DNA of 6,457 nt from Candidatus Atribacter hydrocarboniphilus (GCA_003542295.1 DPKX01000018.1:2020-8476); one strand, 5' to 3'; shown: positions 1 through 5,949, numbered from the stretch's first letter. Numbers and translations: made by a program. Notes: generated by a model from the sequence alone, not told the origin.

Positions 1-374
1 CCTAAGCGGGGATTTCTTTTTAGGAAAGAATATCCCTCTAACCAGGGGATATATTTCTTTTGTACAGCCACTTCAAATGCTCTCATTTGAAAATAGGTAT
101 CGATAAAAGCCCACCCAAAATCATCTTGGATTGCAATAAGCTTCCCAGCAGTTTTGCCTTGAGGGTTAGAAATACAAACCGCCTTTCGTCCCGGAACCAT
201 CAATTCCAATAATCTTCCAGGATTATTGGTAGCGACCTGCCGAGATTTTCCGTCACCAAAGTCAACCTGGACTACGAATCGATTCATTCTTTTTTCAATA
301 AAAACATAAAACCAGTCATGAAAATCAATAAGAGGCTTATGAATTAAATGTGTTTTAACAATTGCATTGTTCAT
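1..374 (-). CDS. sfsA: SfsA-family protein (DNA/RNA nuclease-like), 3' end cut by window edge
   Basis: The minus-strand frame is open from ATG at 374 to the left edge: 124 codons, with the C-terminal half outside the window (family members are about 220-240 aa). Residues 27-33 (EKRMNRF) match the SfsA signature of a basic segment followed by N-R-F. They are followed by a beta-rich OB-like stretch (VVQVDFGDG), then NNPGRLLELMVPG at 50-62, the counterpart of the family's N-T-G-R-x-x-E-L-x-x-P-G motif. KTAGKLIAI (74-82) and LEGYSFLKR (112-120) also match family positions. SfsA proteins bind nucleic acid; E. coli SfsA was named for stimulating maltose fermentation, and the C-terminal domain is nuclease-like. 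The start is supported by GGAAG six bases upstream (381-385). The first 20 bases overlap the end of the peroxiredoxin gene, so translational coupling is likely. A later ATG at 287 would begin inside the conserved motif and is unlikely. The family call is confident; the substrate is unknown. Confidence 0.82.
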   Translation of the reverse strand, partial: MNNAIVKTHLIHKPLIDFHDWFYVFIEKRMNRFVVQVDFGDGKSRQVATNNPGRLLELMVPGRKAVCISNPQGKTAGKLIAIQDDFGWAFIDTYFQMRAFEVAVQKKYIPWLEGYSFLKRNPRL

Positions 375-813
375 CGATCGCTTCCAGAACCTCTTCAACA
401 TGTTGGGCAACTTTAACTTTTTTCCAATCTTTAACAATAAATCCCTGGGGATCAACTAAAAAGGTAGTCCGCGCCGCTGTACCATTTGCCCCAAGAATAC
501 CAAGGTTTTTTGACAAGCTCCCATTATCACTTAAAAGTATGTGCCTCAAATTATATTTTTTGGCAAATTTTTGATGACTCTCCACCGATTGAGTACTCAC
601 ACCAACTACTTCTACTCCTTTGGAACGAATTTCTTCTAACTTTTCAGTAAAAACAATTGCTTCTTTGGTGCAACCTGGGGTTGCATCTCGAGGATAAAAG
701 TAAAATATAACCCATTTTCCTTGAAAACTGCTTAAAGAAAACTCTTCTTCTCTTTGGGTTTCTGGGTTATAACCCTTGAGTTGAAAATCAGGGAATACAA
801 GTTTTTCTTTCAT
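355..813 (-). CDS. bcp: Peroxiredoxin, PrxQ/Bcp type, lacking the usual resolving cysteine
   Basis: A 152-aa cytoplasmic thiol peroxidase of the AhpC/TSA thioredoxin-fold superfamily, expected to reduce H2O2 and organic or lipid hydroperoxides with a thiol partner. The active-site motif P-x-x-x-T-x-x-C is P41, T45, C48 within FYFYPRDATPGCTKEA, so C48 is the peroxidatic cysteine. R115 in AARTTFLVD is the conserved catalytic Arg. In the common PrxQ form a resolving Cys follows five residues after the peroxidatic one; here that position is Ile53. The only other cysteines are C150 and C152 in the extreme C-terminal tail (QCNC). No signal peptide is seen. I chose ATG at 813 rather than the in-frame TTG at 828 because the TTG lies inside the Shine-Dalgarno: GGAGGT at 826-821 sits seven bases before the ATG. 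The gene heads an apparent operon with the overlapping sfsA-like gene. Confidence 0.92.
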   Translation of the reverse strand: MKEKLVFPDFQLKGYNPETQREEEFSLSSFQGKWVIFYFYPRDATPGCTKEAIVFTEKLEEIRSKGVEVVGVSTQSVESHQKFAKKYNLRHILLSDNGSLSKNLGILGANGTAARTTFLVDPQGFIVKDWKKVKVAQHVEEVLEAIDEQCNC

Positions 814-817
814 GTTT

Positions 818-892
818 TTAACCTCCAATTATTCTAAGTATTATTTTTCAATCTTTTTTTAGCTCTTTAACAGATAACCATTAACCTCCAAT
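818..892 (-). repeat. 12-bp direct repeat containing an SD, upstream of peroxiredoxin
   Basis: The minus-strand 12-mer ATTGGAGGTTAA occurs exactly at 829-818 (the true SD context) and again at 892-881, 63 bp apart. The upstream copy is followed at once by ATG GTT ATC TGT TAA, a four-codon mini-ORF (MVIC) at 883-869, although the SD-to-ATG spacing of about 3 nt is short. It may be a local duplication remnant or coincidence in AT-rich DNA. Confidence 0.35.
821..826 (-). promoter_or_regulatory. Shine-Dalgarno of the peroxiredoxin gene
   Basis: The minus strand reads GGAGGT followed by seven bases (TAAAAAC) and ATG at 813. It fixes the start at 813 and rules out the TTG at 828, whose last G begins the SD itself. 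Confidence 0.85.
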
Positions 893-974
893 ATTCTTCC
901 CTATTACTTAGTAAAATCTAAGTTTTGCTGGATTTTAAAAGGCATAAAAGGGAGTCTTGATTCTTGGGTTTTTG

Positions 975-1003
975 ATTTTAAAAGCTTCAATTAAAATGAT
1001 CAA
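975..1003 (-). promoter_or_regulatory. Candidate sigma-70-type promoter for peroxiredoxin/sfsA
   Basis: On the minus strand, -35 TTGATC (1003-998; 4 of 6 consensus) and -10 TAAAAT (980-975; 5 of 6) are separated by exactly 17 bp. Transcription would start near 968, giving a leader of about 155 nt. A 7-bp perfect dyad, ATTTTAA - 9 nt - TTAAAAT (975-981/991-997), covers the -10 and spacer and could be an operator. AT-rich DNA makes chance matches likely. Confidence 0.4.
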
Positions 1004-1032
1004 TATAAAGTAATCTACATTTTCTAATGGTT

Positions 1033-1038
1033 TATAAT
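1033..1038 (+). promoter_or_regulatory. Candidate -10 box for recD2
   Basis: This is a perfect TATAAT hexamer. No convincing -35 lies 16-18 bp upstream (around 1009-1016 it reads roughly gtaatct), so recognition may rest on the -10 alone. The start of transcription would be near 1045, leaving about 26 nt before the chosen ATG at 1071. It would instead make the alternative GTG at 1047 an essentially leaderless start. Confidence 0.45.
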
Positions 1039-1070
1039 GAAATCAAGTGAATATTCAAGGTAAAAGCTAC

Positions 1071-3242
1071 ATGGAAATTCAAGGACAAGTTGAAAGAATA
1101 ACATTTCATAACGAAGAAAACGGCTATACCATAGCCCGGATGAAAGTTCCTGGAAACCGGGAACTCATCACTATTGTTGGCAATTTATTATCCATAACTC
1201 CTGGAGAGATTTTAAAACTTCAAGGGGAATGGAAAAATCATCCAAAATATGGTGAGCAATTCCTGATTCAATCTTATGAATCGGTTGTCCCGGCATCAGT
1301 AAAAGGTGTAGAAAAATACTTAGGTTCCGGTCTAATTAAGGGCATTGGTCCAGTCATGGCGAAAAGGTTGGTTAATAAGTTTGGAACCAATACGTTGGAA
1401 ATTATCGAAAAGGATATTCAAAAATTGCAAGAAGTTGAAGGGATTGGAACCAAAAGAATAGCAATGATCAAAAAAGCTTGGGATGAGCAAAAGGATATCC
1501 GAAATGTGATGATTTTTCTTCAAGAACACGGAGTAAGCCCTTCTTATGCAGTAAAAATATATAAACAATATGGACAGAACTCGATTAAAACCGTTCAAGA
1601 GAATCCCTATCGATTAGCAACTGATATTTTCGGAATCGGTTTTATCACTGCTGATCGAATTGCACAAAAATTAGGCCTTCCCAAGGACGCACCGGCACGA
1701 ATTGAAGCCGGTATACTTTACACCCTTAACAAATTTGCTGAAAATGGTCATGTTTACGTTCCAACCTCGGTTCTCTTATCAAAAGGTCGTGAAATCCTTG
1801 ATGTCGAGGAAAATGAAGCAAAAAAAGCCCTTTCAAATTTATCTTGCCAAGATTCGGTATTTATTGAAGAAATATCCGATCATGAAGAAGGAGTCTATCT
1901 TACTCCCTTCCATGTTGCCGAAACCGGAATCGTAGACAGGCTAAAAGCACTCATTGAGTTTCCCAAAACTATTCCACTGTTTGGATTGGGGAAAACTCAC
2001 CAAATTGTATCAAAAGAATTGGGTATTAACTTAGATGAAAGTCAACAGCAAGCCTTACACGCTGCACTATCTGAAAAAGTACTGGTCATAACTGGAGGAC
2101 CGGGTACCGGGAAAACCACTCTAATTAAGGCCATAATTTGCTTGTATAAAAAATTGGGTTATCAAATACTTTTAGCTGCGCCTACCGGTCGAGCAGCCAA
2201 ACGAATGACTGAAGCAACTGGATTTGAAGCTAAAACTCTTCATCGGCTATTGGAGTATTCTCCTAAAGATAACCAGTTTAAGAAAAATCATGAAAATCCT
2301 TTGAATGCTGATGTACTTATTATTGATGAAACCTCGATGATCGATACGATTTTAATGTATCATTTTCTCAAAGCTATCCCTCCAAATGCCACTCTCATTT
2401 TAGTTGGAGATGTTGACCAACTTCCTTCAGTAGGAGCGGGGAATTTACTTCGTGATTTGATAGAATCTGAAGTGATTCCTACCGTGCGGCTCACAAAAAT
2501 TTTTCGACAAGCGCAAGATAGTTTAATTATTTTGAATGCTCACCGCATCAATCATGGTCAATTCCCTTTCCTTGACTTTTCACCTGGTAAACCTCAGGAC
2601 TTTTACTTCTTCCCTTGCGATGAACCAGAAAAGGCTTTGCAAACTATTCTGGATCTCTGTTGTCACCGAATCCCAAAAACTTTTGGGTTCCATCCCTTAG
2701 AACATATTCAAGTTCTTTCGCCTATGCACCGTGGTTTAATAGGGGCAGCCAACCTCAATGTCGAATTACAAAAAAGTCTGAATCCCTCCTCCAAAGCCGA
2801 AATCAACCGCGGTGGAAACATTTTTCGACTAGGGGACAAGGTAATGCAAATTCGAAATAATTACAATAAAGACATATATAATGGGGATATTGGTAAAATA
2901 ACCAAAATTGATCGTGAAATTCAGGAAGTGGCTATAAATTTCGACGGGAAAGAAGTTAATTACGAATTCTCTGAACTTGACGAAATTGTTTTGTCCTATG
3001 CAATTTCCATTCATAAGTCTCAAGGGAGTGAATATCCGGCCATTGTTATTCCATTGCTTACCCAGCATTACATGATGTTACAAAGGAATCTTCTCTATAC
3101 AGCGATAACCCGTGGTAAAAAATTGGTGGTTTTAGTGGGCAATAAAAAAGCAATTGCAATTGCAGTTCGTAATAACCAGCCGCTTAAAAGGTACACCCGA
3201 TTAAAAACCCGACTTCAAGATTCTTTTAACTCAAACAAATAA
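1071..3242 (+). CDS. recD2: RecD2-type ATP-dependent 5'-3' DNA helicase (RecD-like, YrrC family)
   Basis: A 723-aa superfamily 1B helicase of the RecD2 branch, which acts without RecBC in DNA repair and replication-fork maintenance. In order: an N-terminal OB-like domain (VERITFHNEENGYTIARMKV, about 7-26); helix-hairpin-helix segments (GLIKGIGPVMAKRL near 87-100 and LQEVEGIGTKRI near 119-130); a further HhH/linker region (FGIGFITADRIAQKLGL near 187-203); then the motor. Motor motifs are the Q motif with DESQQQA (about 322-328), Walker A GGPGTGKTT (342-350, Lys348), motif Ia APTGRAAKRM (370-379), Walker B IDETSMID (418-425), motif III GDVDQLPSVGAG (446-457), motif IV KIFRQAQDS (476-484), SIHKSQGSEYPA (646-657) and the arginine-bearing LLYTAITRGK (674-683). 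Length and motifs are complete, so it looks functional. I chose ATG 1071, preceded by AAGGT nine bases upstream, because homologous sequence starts there. A GTG at 1047 would add eight residues and has no SD. It stands alone on the plus strand. Confidence 0.95.
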   Translation: MEIQGQVERITFHNEENGYTIARMKVPGNRELITIVGNLLSITPGEILKLQGEWKNHPKYGEQFLIQSYESVVPASVKGVEKYLGSGLIKGIGPVMAKRLVNKFGTNTLEIIEKDIQKLQEVEGIGTKRIAMIKKAWDEQKDIRNVMIFLQEHGVSPSYAVKIYKQYGQNSIKTVQENPYRLATDIFGIGFITADRIAQKLGLPKDAPARIEAGILYTLNKFAENGHVYVPTSVLLSKGREILDVEENEAKKALSNLSCQDSVFIEEISDHEEGVYLTPFHVAETGIVDRLKALIEFPKTIPLFGLGKTHQIVSKELGINLDESQQQALHAALSEKVLVITGGPGTGKTTLIKAIICLYKKLGYQILLAAPTGRAAKRMTEATGFEAKTLHRLLEYSPKDNQFKKNHENPLNADVLIIDETSMIDTILMYHFLKAIPPNATLILVGDVDQLPSVGAGNLLRDLIESEVIPTVRLTKIFRQAQDSLIILNAHRINHGQFPFLDFSPGKPQDFYFFPCDEPEKALQTILDLCCHRIPKTFGFHPLEHIQVLSPMHRGLIGAANLNVELQKSLNPSSKAEINRGGNIFRLGDKVMQIRNNYNKDIYNGDIGKITKIDREIQEVAINFDGKEVNYEFSELDEIVLSYAISIHKSQGSEYPAIVIPLLTQHYMMLQRNLLYTAITRGKKLVVLVGNKKAIAIAVRNNQPLKRYTRLKTRLQDSFNSNK

Positions 3243-3285
3243 TTTATATTCAATTCTGAAAATACCATCAAATGAATTCTTTAAT

Positions 3286-3330
3286 CGTTCATCTTGAGCC
3301 CTCGCTTTTCGAAGTCGTAAGGATCTCATC
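3286..3330. repeat. Possible dispersed intergenic repeat, TCAT-x-CTTGAG...AAGGATCTCAT type
   Basis: This stretch starts with tcatcttgag (3289) and ends with aaggatctcatc (3330), with the palindrome TTCGAA in the middle (3308-3313). It resembles, from memory, the short intergenic repeats of the form TCATCCTGAG...CGAAGGATCTCA found many times in diverse bacterial genomes. The ends TGAG and CTCA give it weak dyad symmetry. Only one copy is in this window, so repeat status is inferred. Confidence 0.4.
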
Positions 3331-3354
3331 TTTTATCTTTTCTTTTATCTTTTC
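3331..3354. repeat. Tandem 12-mer, two perfect copies
   Basis: The unit TTTTATCTTTTC is repeated exactly at 3331-3342 and 3343-3354, followed by a partial TTT. It joins the two neighbouring repeat-like blocks. It has no coding signal and could vary in copy number between strains. Confidence 0.75.
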
Positions 3355-3357
3355 TTT

Positions 3358-3394
3358 CCTCGCCCCTTGGTGGGAGAGGGTCAGGGTGAGGGGG
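3358..3394. repeat. GC-rich palindromic intergenic repeat (ctcgcccc...gggagaggg...gtgagggg)
   Basis: CCTCGCCC (3358-3365) pairs with GGGAGAGG (3372-3379) with one mismatch and a six-base loop, followed by gtcagggtgaggggg. The pattern closely resembles the widespread bacterial intergenic element read on the other strand as CCCTCACCCT-n-CCCTCTCCC. It is strikingly G-rich on the plus strand against an AT-rich background. With no T-tract after it, it is not an obvious terminator for recD2. Copy number elsewhere in the genome is unknown. Confidence 0.55.
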
Positions 3395-3418
3395 ATACCT
3401 ATTTTCATCCCTATCTGG

Positions 3419-3433
3419 TGCTGCTATGCAGCA
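3419..3433. repeat. Perfect 6-bp hairpin TGCTGC-TAT-GCAGCA
   Basis: TGCTGC (3419-3424) and GCAGCA (3428-3433) are exact reverse complements around a three-base loop. It lies in the convergent gap 3' of both recD2 and the bactofilin gene and may stabilise mRNA 3' ends. Neither strand shows a T-run directly after it, so I do not call it an intrinsic terminator. It may belong to the same composite repeat as the preceding blocks. Confidence 0.5.
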
Positions 3434-3519
3434 TGAAGGTCTATCCTCATTTAATGCTAAAAACTAACTTGAGGGTACATTCTAAATATAAATAAATTGT
3501 TATAAAAAATTAAACCTGA

Positions 3520-3966
3520 TTATTGATTTTCTGAAGGTGTGACTAATTCGGATTGGGGTGGATTGTCTCTTTTTTCAATAGAAACTTTGGATTGCATCCG
3601 TGCTCCTTCTTCGACAAAGATACAGTTAGTTTTAATATTTCCCTCACATTGACCCAGTTTAGATAAGTACAGAAAAGAAACCCGAGCAATCCCCCGAAAA
3701 TGTCCTTCAATGTAAAGACAATTGGCCTCAATTTCGGCGGTTACTAAAGCTTTTTCAGCAATAATAGCAATGGGGCATTGTATCTTTCCATTAACCTTCC
3801 CTTCTAAACGAATCAAGCCTTCGACATGAATAGACCCTTCAAAAAAGGTATTTTCCGGTAGATAGAGTTCAACCGGGTGTTTTTTTAAAACAGTTTCAAT
3901 AAAACGTTGACTCGATTGGGAGCGAATTTTATCGCTTAAAGTACATACTAAACTGTTCCAGTCCAT
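3520..3966 (-). CDS. Bactofilin family protein (cytoskeletal scaffold)
   Basis: A 148-aa protein with a central bactofilin (DUF583) beta-helical domain at about 38-131. Repeating short beta-strands are separated by Gly and Asn turns, starting TFFEGSIHVEGLIRLEGKVNGKIQ-like (40-63) and continuing through AEIEANCLYIEGHFRG and CEGNIKTNCIFVEEGA. Bactofilins polymerise without nucleotide and scaffold cell-shape, division or envelope enzymes. The 37-residue N-terminus (SDKIRSQSSQRFIETVLKKH) is charged and probably helical; the C-terminal tail (from 132) is Pro/Ser/Glu-rich and likely disordered. Both extensions are typical. Six cysteines (8, 64, 83, 107, 115 and the region around them) are more than I would expect, but have no clear pattern. 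ATG at 3966 is the only in-frame start after the stop at 4018-4020. It has no SD (the minus strand just upstream is CTCTCTC), which suggests a leaderless or weakly initiated mRNA. It is probably monocistronic, as a terminator separates it from the upstream outer-membrane protein gene. Confidence 0.83.
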   Translation of the reverse strand: MDWNSLVCTLSDKIRSQSSQRFIETVLKKHPVELYLPENTFFEGSIHVEGLIRLEGKVNGKIQCPIAIIAEKALVTAEIEANCLYIEGHFRGIARVSFLYLSKLGQCEGNIKTNCIFVEEGARMQSKVSIEKRDNPPQSELVTPSENQ

Positions 3967-3973
3967 GAGAGAG

Positions 3974-4003
3974 ATTTTAGCATAATAACGGCATTCATGC
4001 CAC
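3974..4003 (-). promoter_or_regulatory. Candidate promoter for bactofilin, giving a near-leaderless mRNA
   Basis: On the minus strand, -10 TAAAAT (3979-3974) lies seven bases before the ATG at 3966. A partial -35, GTGGCA (4003-3998; 4 of 6), is 18 bp upstream. Initiation would fall at or next to the start codon, which fits the missing Shine-Dalgarno. The dyad GGCAT-TC-ATGCC (3990-4001) overlaps the -35 and spacer and could bind a regulator. Confidence 0.35.
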
Positions 4004-4055
4004 GGATTATTACAATATTAAGAAGATAAAATGAGTAGCAGGGAGCAGACCCTTA

Positions 4056-4070
4056 TGCCATGTTGTGGCA
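4056..4070. repeat. Perfect 5-bp inverted repeat TGCCA-TGTTG-TGGCA
   Basis: Arms at 4056-4060 and 4066-4070 with a five-base loop. It lies in the 245-bp spacer between the bactofilin and outer-membrane protein genes, 25 bp from a longer hairpin. No ORF with coding character is present in this spacer. Confidence 0.45.
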
Positions 4071-4095
4071 CCAAATAAGTAGGAAAACCTAGAGT

Positions 4096-4116
4096 TCGAC
4101 ATGTCTGGCATGTCGA
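4096..4116. repeat. Perfect 8-bp hairpin TCGACATG-TCTGG-CATGTCGA
   Basis: Arms at 4096-4103 and 4109-4116 are exact reverse complements around a five-base loop; the left arm also contains the short palindrome GACATGTC. No T-run follows on either strand, so it is not a standard terminator. It could be an operator, part of a dispersed repeat, or an RNA structure downstream of the outer-membrane protein terminator. Confidence 0.55.
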
Positions 4117-4150
4117 TATATTTATCAGGTGCAATAAAGAACGAGGGAGA

Positions 4151-4189
4151 GAAAATAAAAAACCCCTGGGGATTTTCCCCAGGGGTTTT
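4151..4189 (-). terminator. Rho-independent terminator of the outer-membrane protein gene
   Basis: A perfect 14-bp inverted repeat, AAAACCCCTGGGGA (4159-4172) and TCCCCAGGGGTTTT (4176-4189), with a three-base loop. Read on the minus strand it is followed by an extended T-rich tract ending TTTTTTATTTTC (to about 4151). It begins 22 bases after the stop codon at 4212, exactly where a terminator for a strongly expressed monocistronic gene is expected. Confidence 0.92.
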
Positions 4190-4211
4190 GAGGTTACAGA
4201 TAATACTAAGT

Positions 4212-5942
4212 TTAGAAGCTGACAGAAAGTTCGGCAGTAAGAGTACCAGCGTTATCAACAATATTCCCAGTCCAGTTATCGTCGTATTCATCTTCCCAGG
4301 TCCCGATTTCATAGGACAAGGTCAGATTGGTTTTGTCAGCCATTTCCCAAGCTACTTCAGCCATCGCGCTCCAGGGCTGGACGCTAGCTGGAGTGACGCT
4401 GTCGTAACGACCTTCAACAGTGAGGGTGGTCTTTTCTTCGATCCATTCATAAGCCAAAGCACCCACAGCAGTGATTTCAGCGTTGGCTGAATCGTACTGG
4501 CCTCTCACACTGAAGTAGGCTTCGTTGTTTTCACTGTCAAGATCAAGTGGGTAATTCAAGTAAGCACCATAGACCTTGAAGCTACTATCCATTAAGTTAT
4601 ACAGACCGTGAATGACTCCAGTTTCACCCTTGGCCGCTTCGAAGGGCACATAGTTCACAGTTCCTTCCACTTCGTTGGTGACCATGTCGCCAGTGGAAAT
4701 AGCCGCTGCCCAGTCGTAGGACAGATCCAAAGTCCAGCTGTCGTCGCCTTCTTCATCTCCGGAGAGAATAAAGCTGGCACCGACACCAAAGCCCATTTCA
4801 TCATCGGAAAAGGCACTGGTGGTGGTAGTGGTAGCATCAGCCGGAGTGAACCCATCGGTGATGTAGTGACCATCAACGGTGATGGTGGCATCATCTGAGG
4901 CTTTGATTTCAATTTCTCCAGCCACACCATAAGCACCCGAGAGGGCGGCATAGGCACCTTCAACGGTGAGCATGACATCGGAATCATCAAAGTCAGTCCG
5001 GACATCAGCACTGACTACCAGATCGCTATCCACGTTATAGAACTCAGTGCCTTCTGGCATCCAGGTGGCCATCACACTAACGTCTTCCCATTCGGCACGA
5101 ACGGCATAGAACTCGTTGAGGTCGCCTAAAGCTTTCCACGATACATCACTATCTTCTGGGATATAGGTGACATAGAATCCTTCGTAATCGAGGTCATAAT
5201 CCCGATCATCATCCGGATCGTCTGGTTGGTAATCACCGAGCACCAAACCGAGACCGAGCATGTTCTGACGAATTTCACCCACTTGAATGAACCACTCGTC
5301 TTTCTGGTAGATCAACCAGAAATTATCAGCCGTGACCGCTGGAGCATCACCATAGCCGAGTGAATTAGCTGCAGTTAAGGTGATTCCAGCAGTGGTGTAG
5401 TCATTGATGGTGGCGGCGATGTAGAGATTGGTTTCATCTTCCCAGGCAGCATCGGTTTTGCCAGTATCAGTTGGGAAGTAAGCAGTGTAAGTGGCAGTGA
5501 AATCACCAGTCACTTTCACTGGTTCAGCGTATTTTTCCAGAAGAGCGACTCGGTCTTCCAAAGCTTTGATCGCCTGGCTGTTTTCACCCAGAGCTCTTTT
5601 GAGGTCTTCAACGGTGACACCGAGGTTCTTCAGTTCATCAGCAAATTCCTGGATCAGTTTCTCGAGCATGGCAATGTCTTCTTGAGTGGCTAAACCTGCT
5701 TCGTCAACATACTGTTCCATATAGGCCAAGCAACGAGCCACAGCTTGAGCAAATTCATACCGGGTCAAAGCCCGATTTCCGCCAAAGGTCCCATCGGGAT
5801 ATCCGATGACCACCCCTTTGGCAGCCAGAGTCTGAACGGCATCATATGCCCAGTGATTCAAGGGCACATCCACAAAAGGATTGGCCAAAGCCGGAATAGC
5901 TAAAGCCAAAACGAGTACGAATGCAATGAGCAGTTTCTTCAT
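4212..5942 (-). CDS. SLH-domain outer-membrane beta-barrel protein (OmpM-like porin/tether)
   Basis: A 576-aa precursor. Residues 1-20 are a Sec signal peptide (MKK, a hydrophobic core, AxA cleavage at PALA|NPF). Residues 21-72 form one SLH domain (FVDVPLNHWAYDAV, GYPDGTFGGNRALTRYEFA) that would bind a peptidoglycan-linked ligand. About 85-138 is a heptad-rich coiled coil (EDIAMLEKLIQEFADELKNL and QAIKALEDRVALLEKYA) spanning the periplasm. Residues 141-576 show alternating beta-strand pattern and end in ELSVSF, a C-terminal Phe typical of BAM-inserted barrels. In this family it links outer membrane to cell wall and acts as a porin; specificity is unknown. An Asp-rich loop at 240-252 (PDDPDDDRDYDLD) may bind cations or shape a pore. 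The barrel is acidic and Thr/Ala-rich, and its DNA is visibly GC-richer than the neighbours, which fits codon bias for high expression, although transfer cannot be excluded. ATG 5942 is chosen over the in-frame ATG at 6008 because a perfect SD precedes it and the signal peptide starts there. Confidence 0.9.
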   Translation of the reverse strand: MKKLLIAFVLVLALAIPALANPFVDVPLNHWAYDAVQTLAAKGVVIGYPDGTFGGNRALTRYEFAQAVARCLAYMEQYVDEAGLATQEDIAMLEKLIQEFADELKNLGVTVEDLKRALGENSQAIKALEDRVALLEKYAEPVKVTGDFTATYTAYFPTDTGKTDAAWEDETNLYIAATINDYTTAGITLTAANSLGYGDAPAVTADNFWLIYQKDEWFIQVGEIRQNMLGLGLVLGDYQPDDPDDDRDYDLDYEGFYVTYIPEDSDVSWKALGDLNEFYAVRAEWEDVSVMATWMPEGTEFYNVDSDLVVSADVRTDFDDSDVMLTVEGAYAALSGAYGVAGEIEIKASDDATITVDGHYITDGFTPADATTTTTSAFSDDEMGFGVGASFILSGDEEGDDSWTLDLSYDWAAAISTGDMVTNEVEGTVNYVPFEAAKGETGVIHGLYNLMDSSFKVYGAYLNYPLDLDSENNEAYFSVRGQYDSANAEITAVGALAYEWIEEKTTLTVEGRYDSVTPASVQPWSAMAEVAWEMADKTNLTLSYEIGTWEDEYDDNWTGNIVDNAGTLTAELSVSF

Positions 5943-5949
5943 GATATTG

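Noticed and set aside
362..574. 70-aa plus-strand ORF opposite the peroxiredoxin gene
   Set aside because: Antisense shadow of a well-supported gene.
3331..3354. Start of a CRISPR-like array
   Set aside because: Only two adjacent 12-mers with no spacers and no cas genes nearby; a simple tandem duplication.
3358..3394. Intrinsic terminator for recD2
   Set aside because: The GC-rich stem has a mismatch and is followed by a G-rich run instead of T residues; it is better explained as a repeat element.
4010..4312. 100-aa minus-strand ORF at the 3' end of the outer-membrane protein gene
   Set aside because: An out-of-frame shadow that runs through the terminator.
4101..4490. 129-aa plus-strand ORF across the terminator and the 3' end of the outer-membrane protein gene
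   Set aside because: It reads through the intrinsic terminator hairpin and is the antisense shadow of the barrel codons; no RBS or family resemblance.
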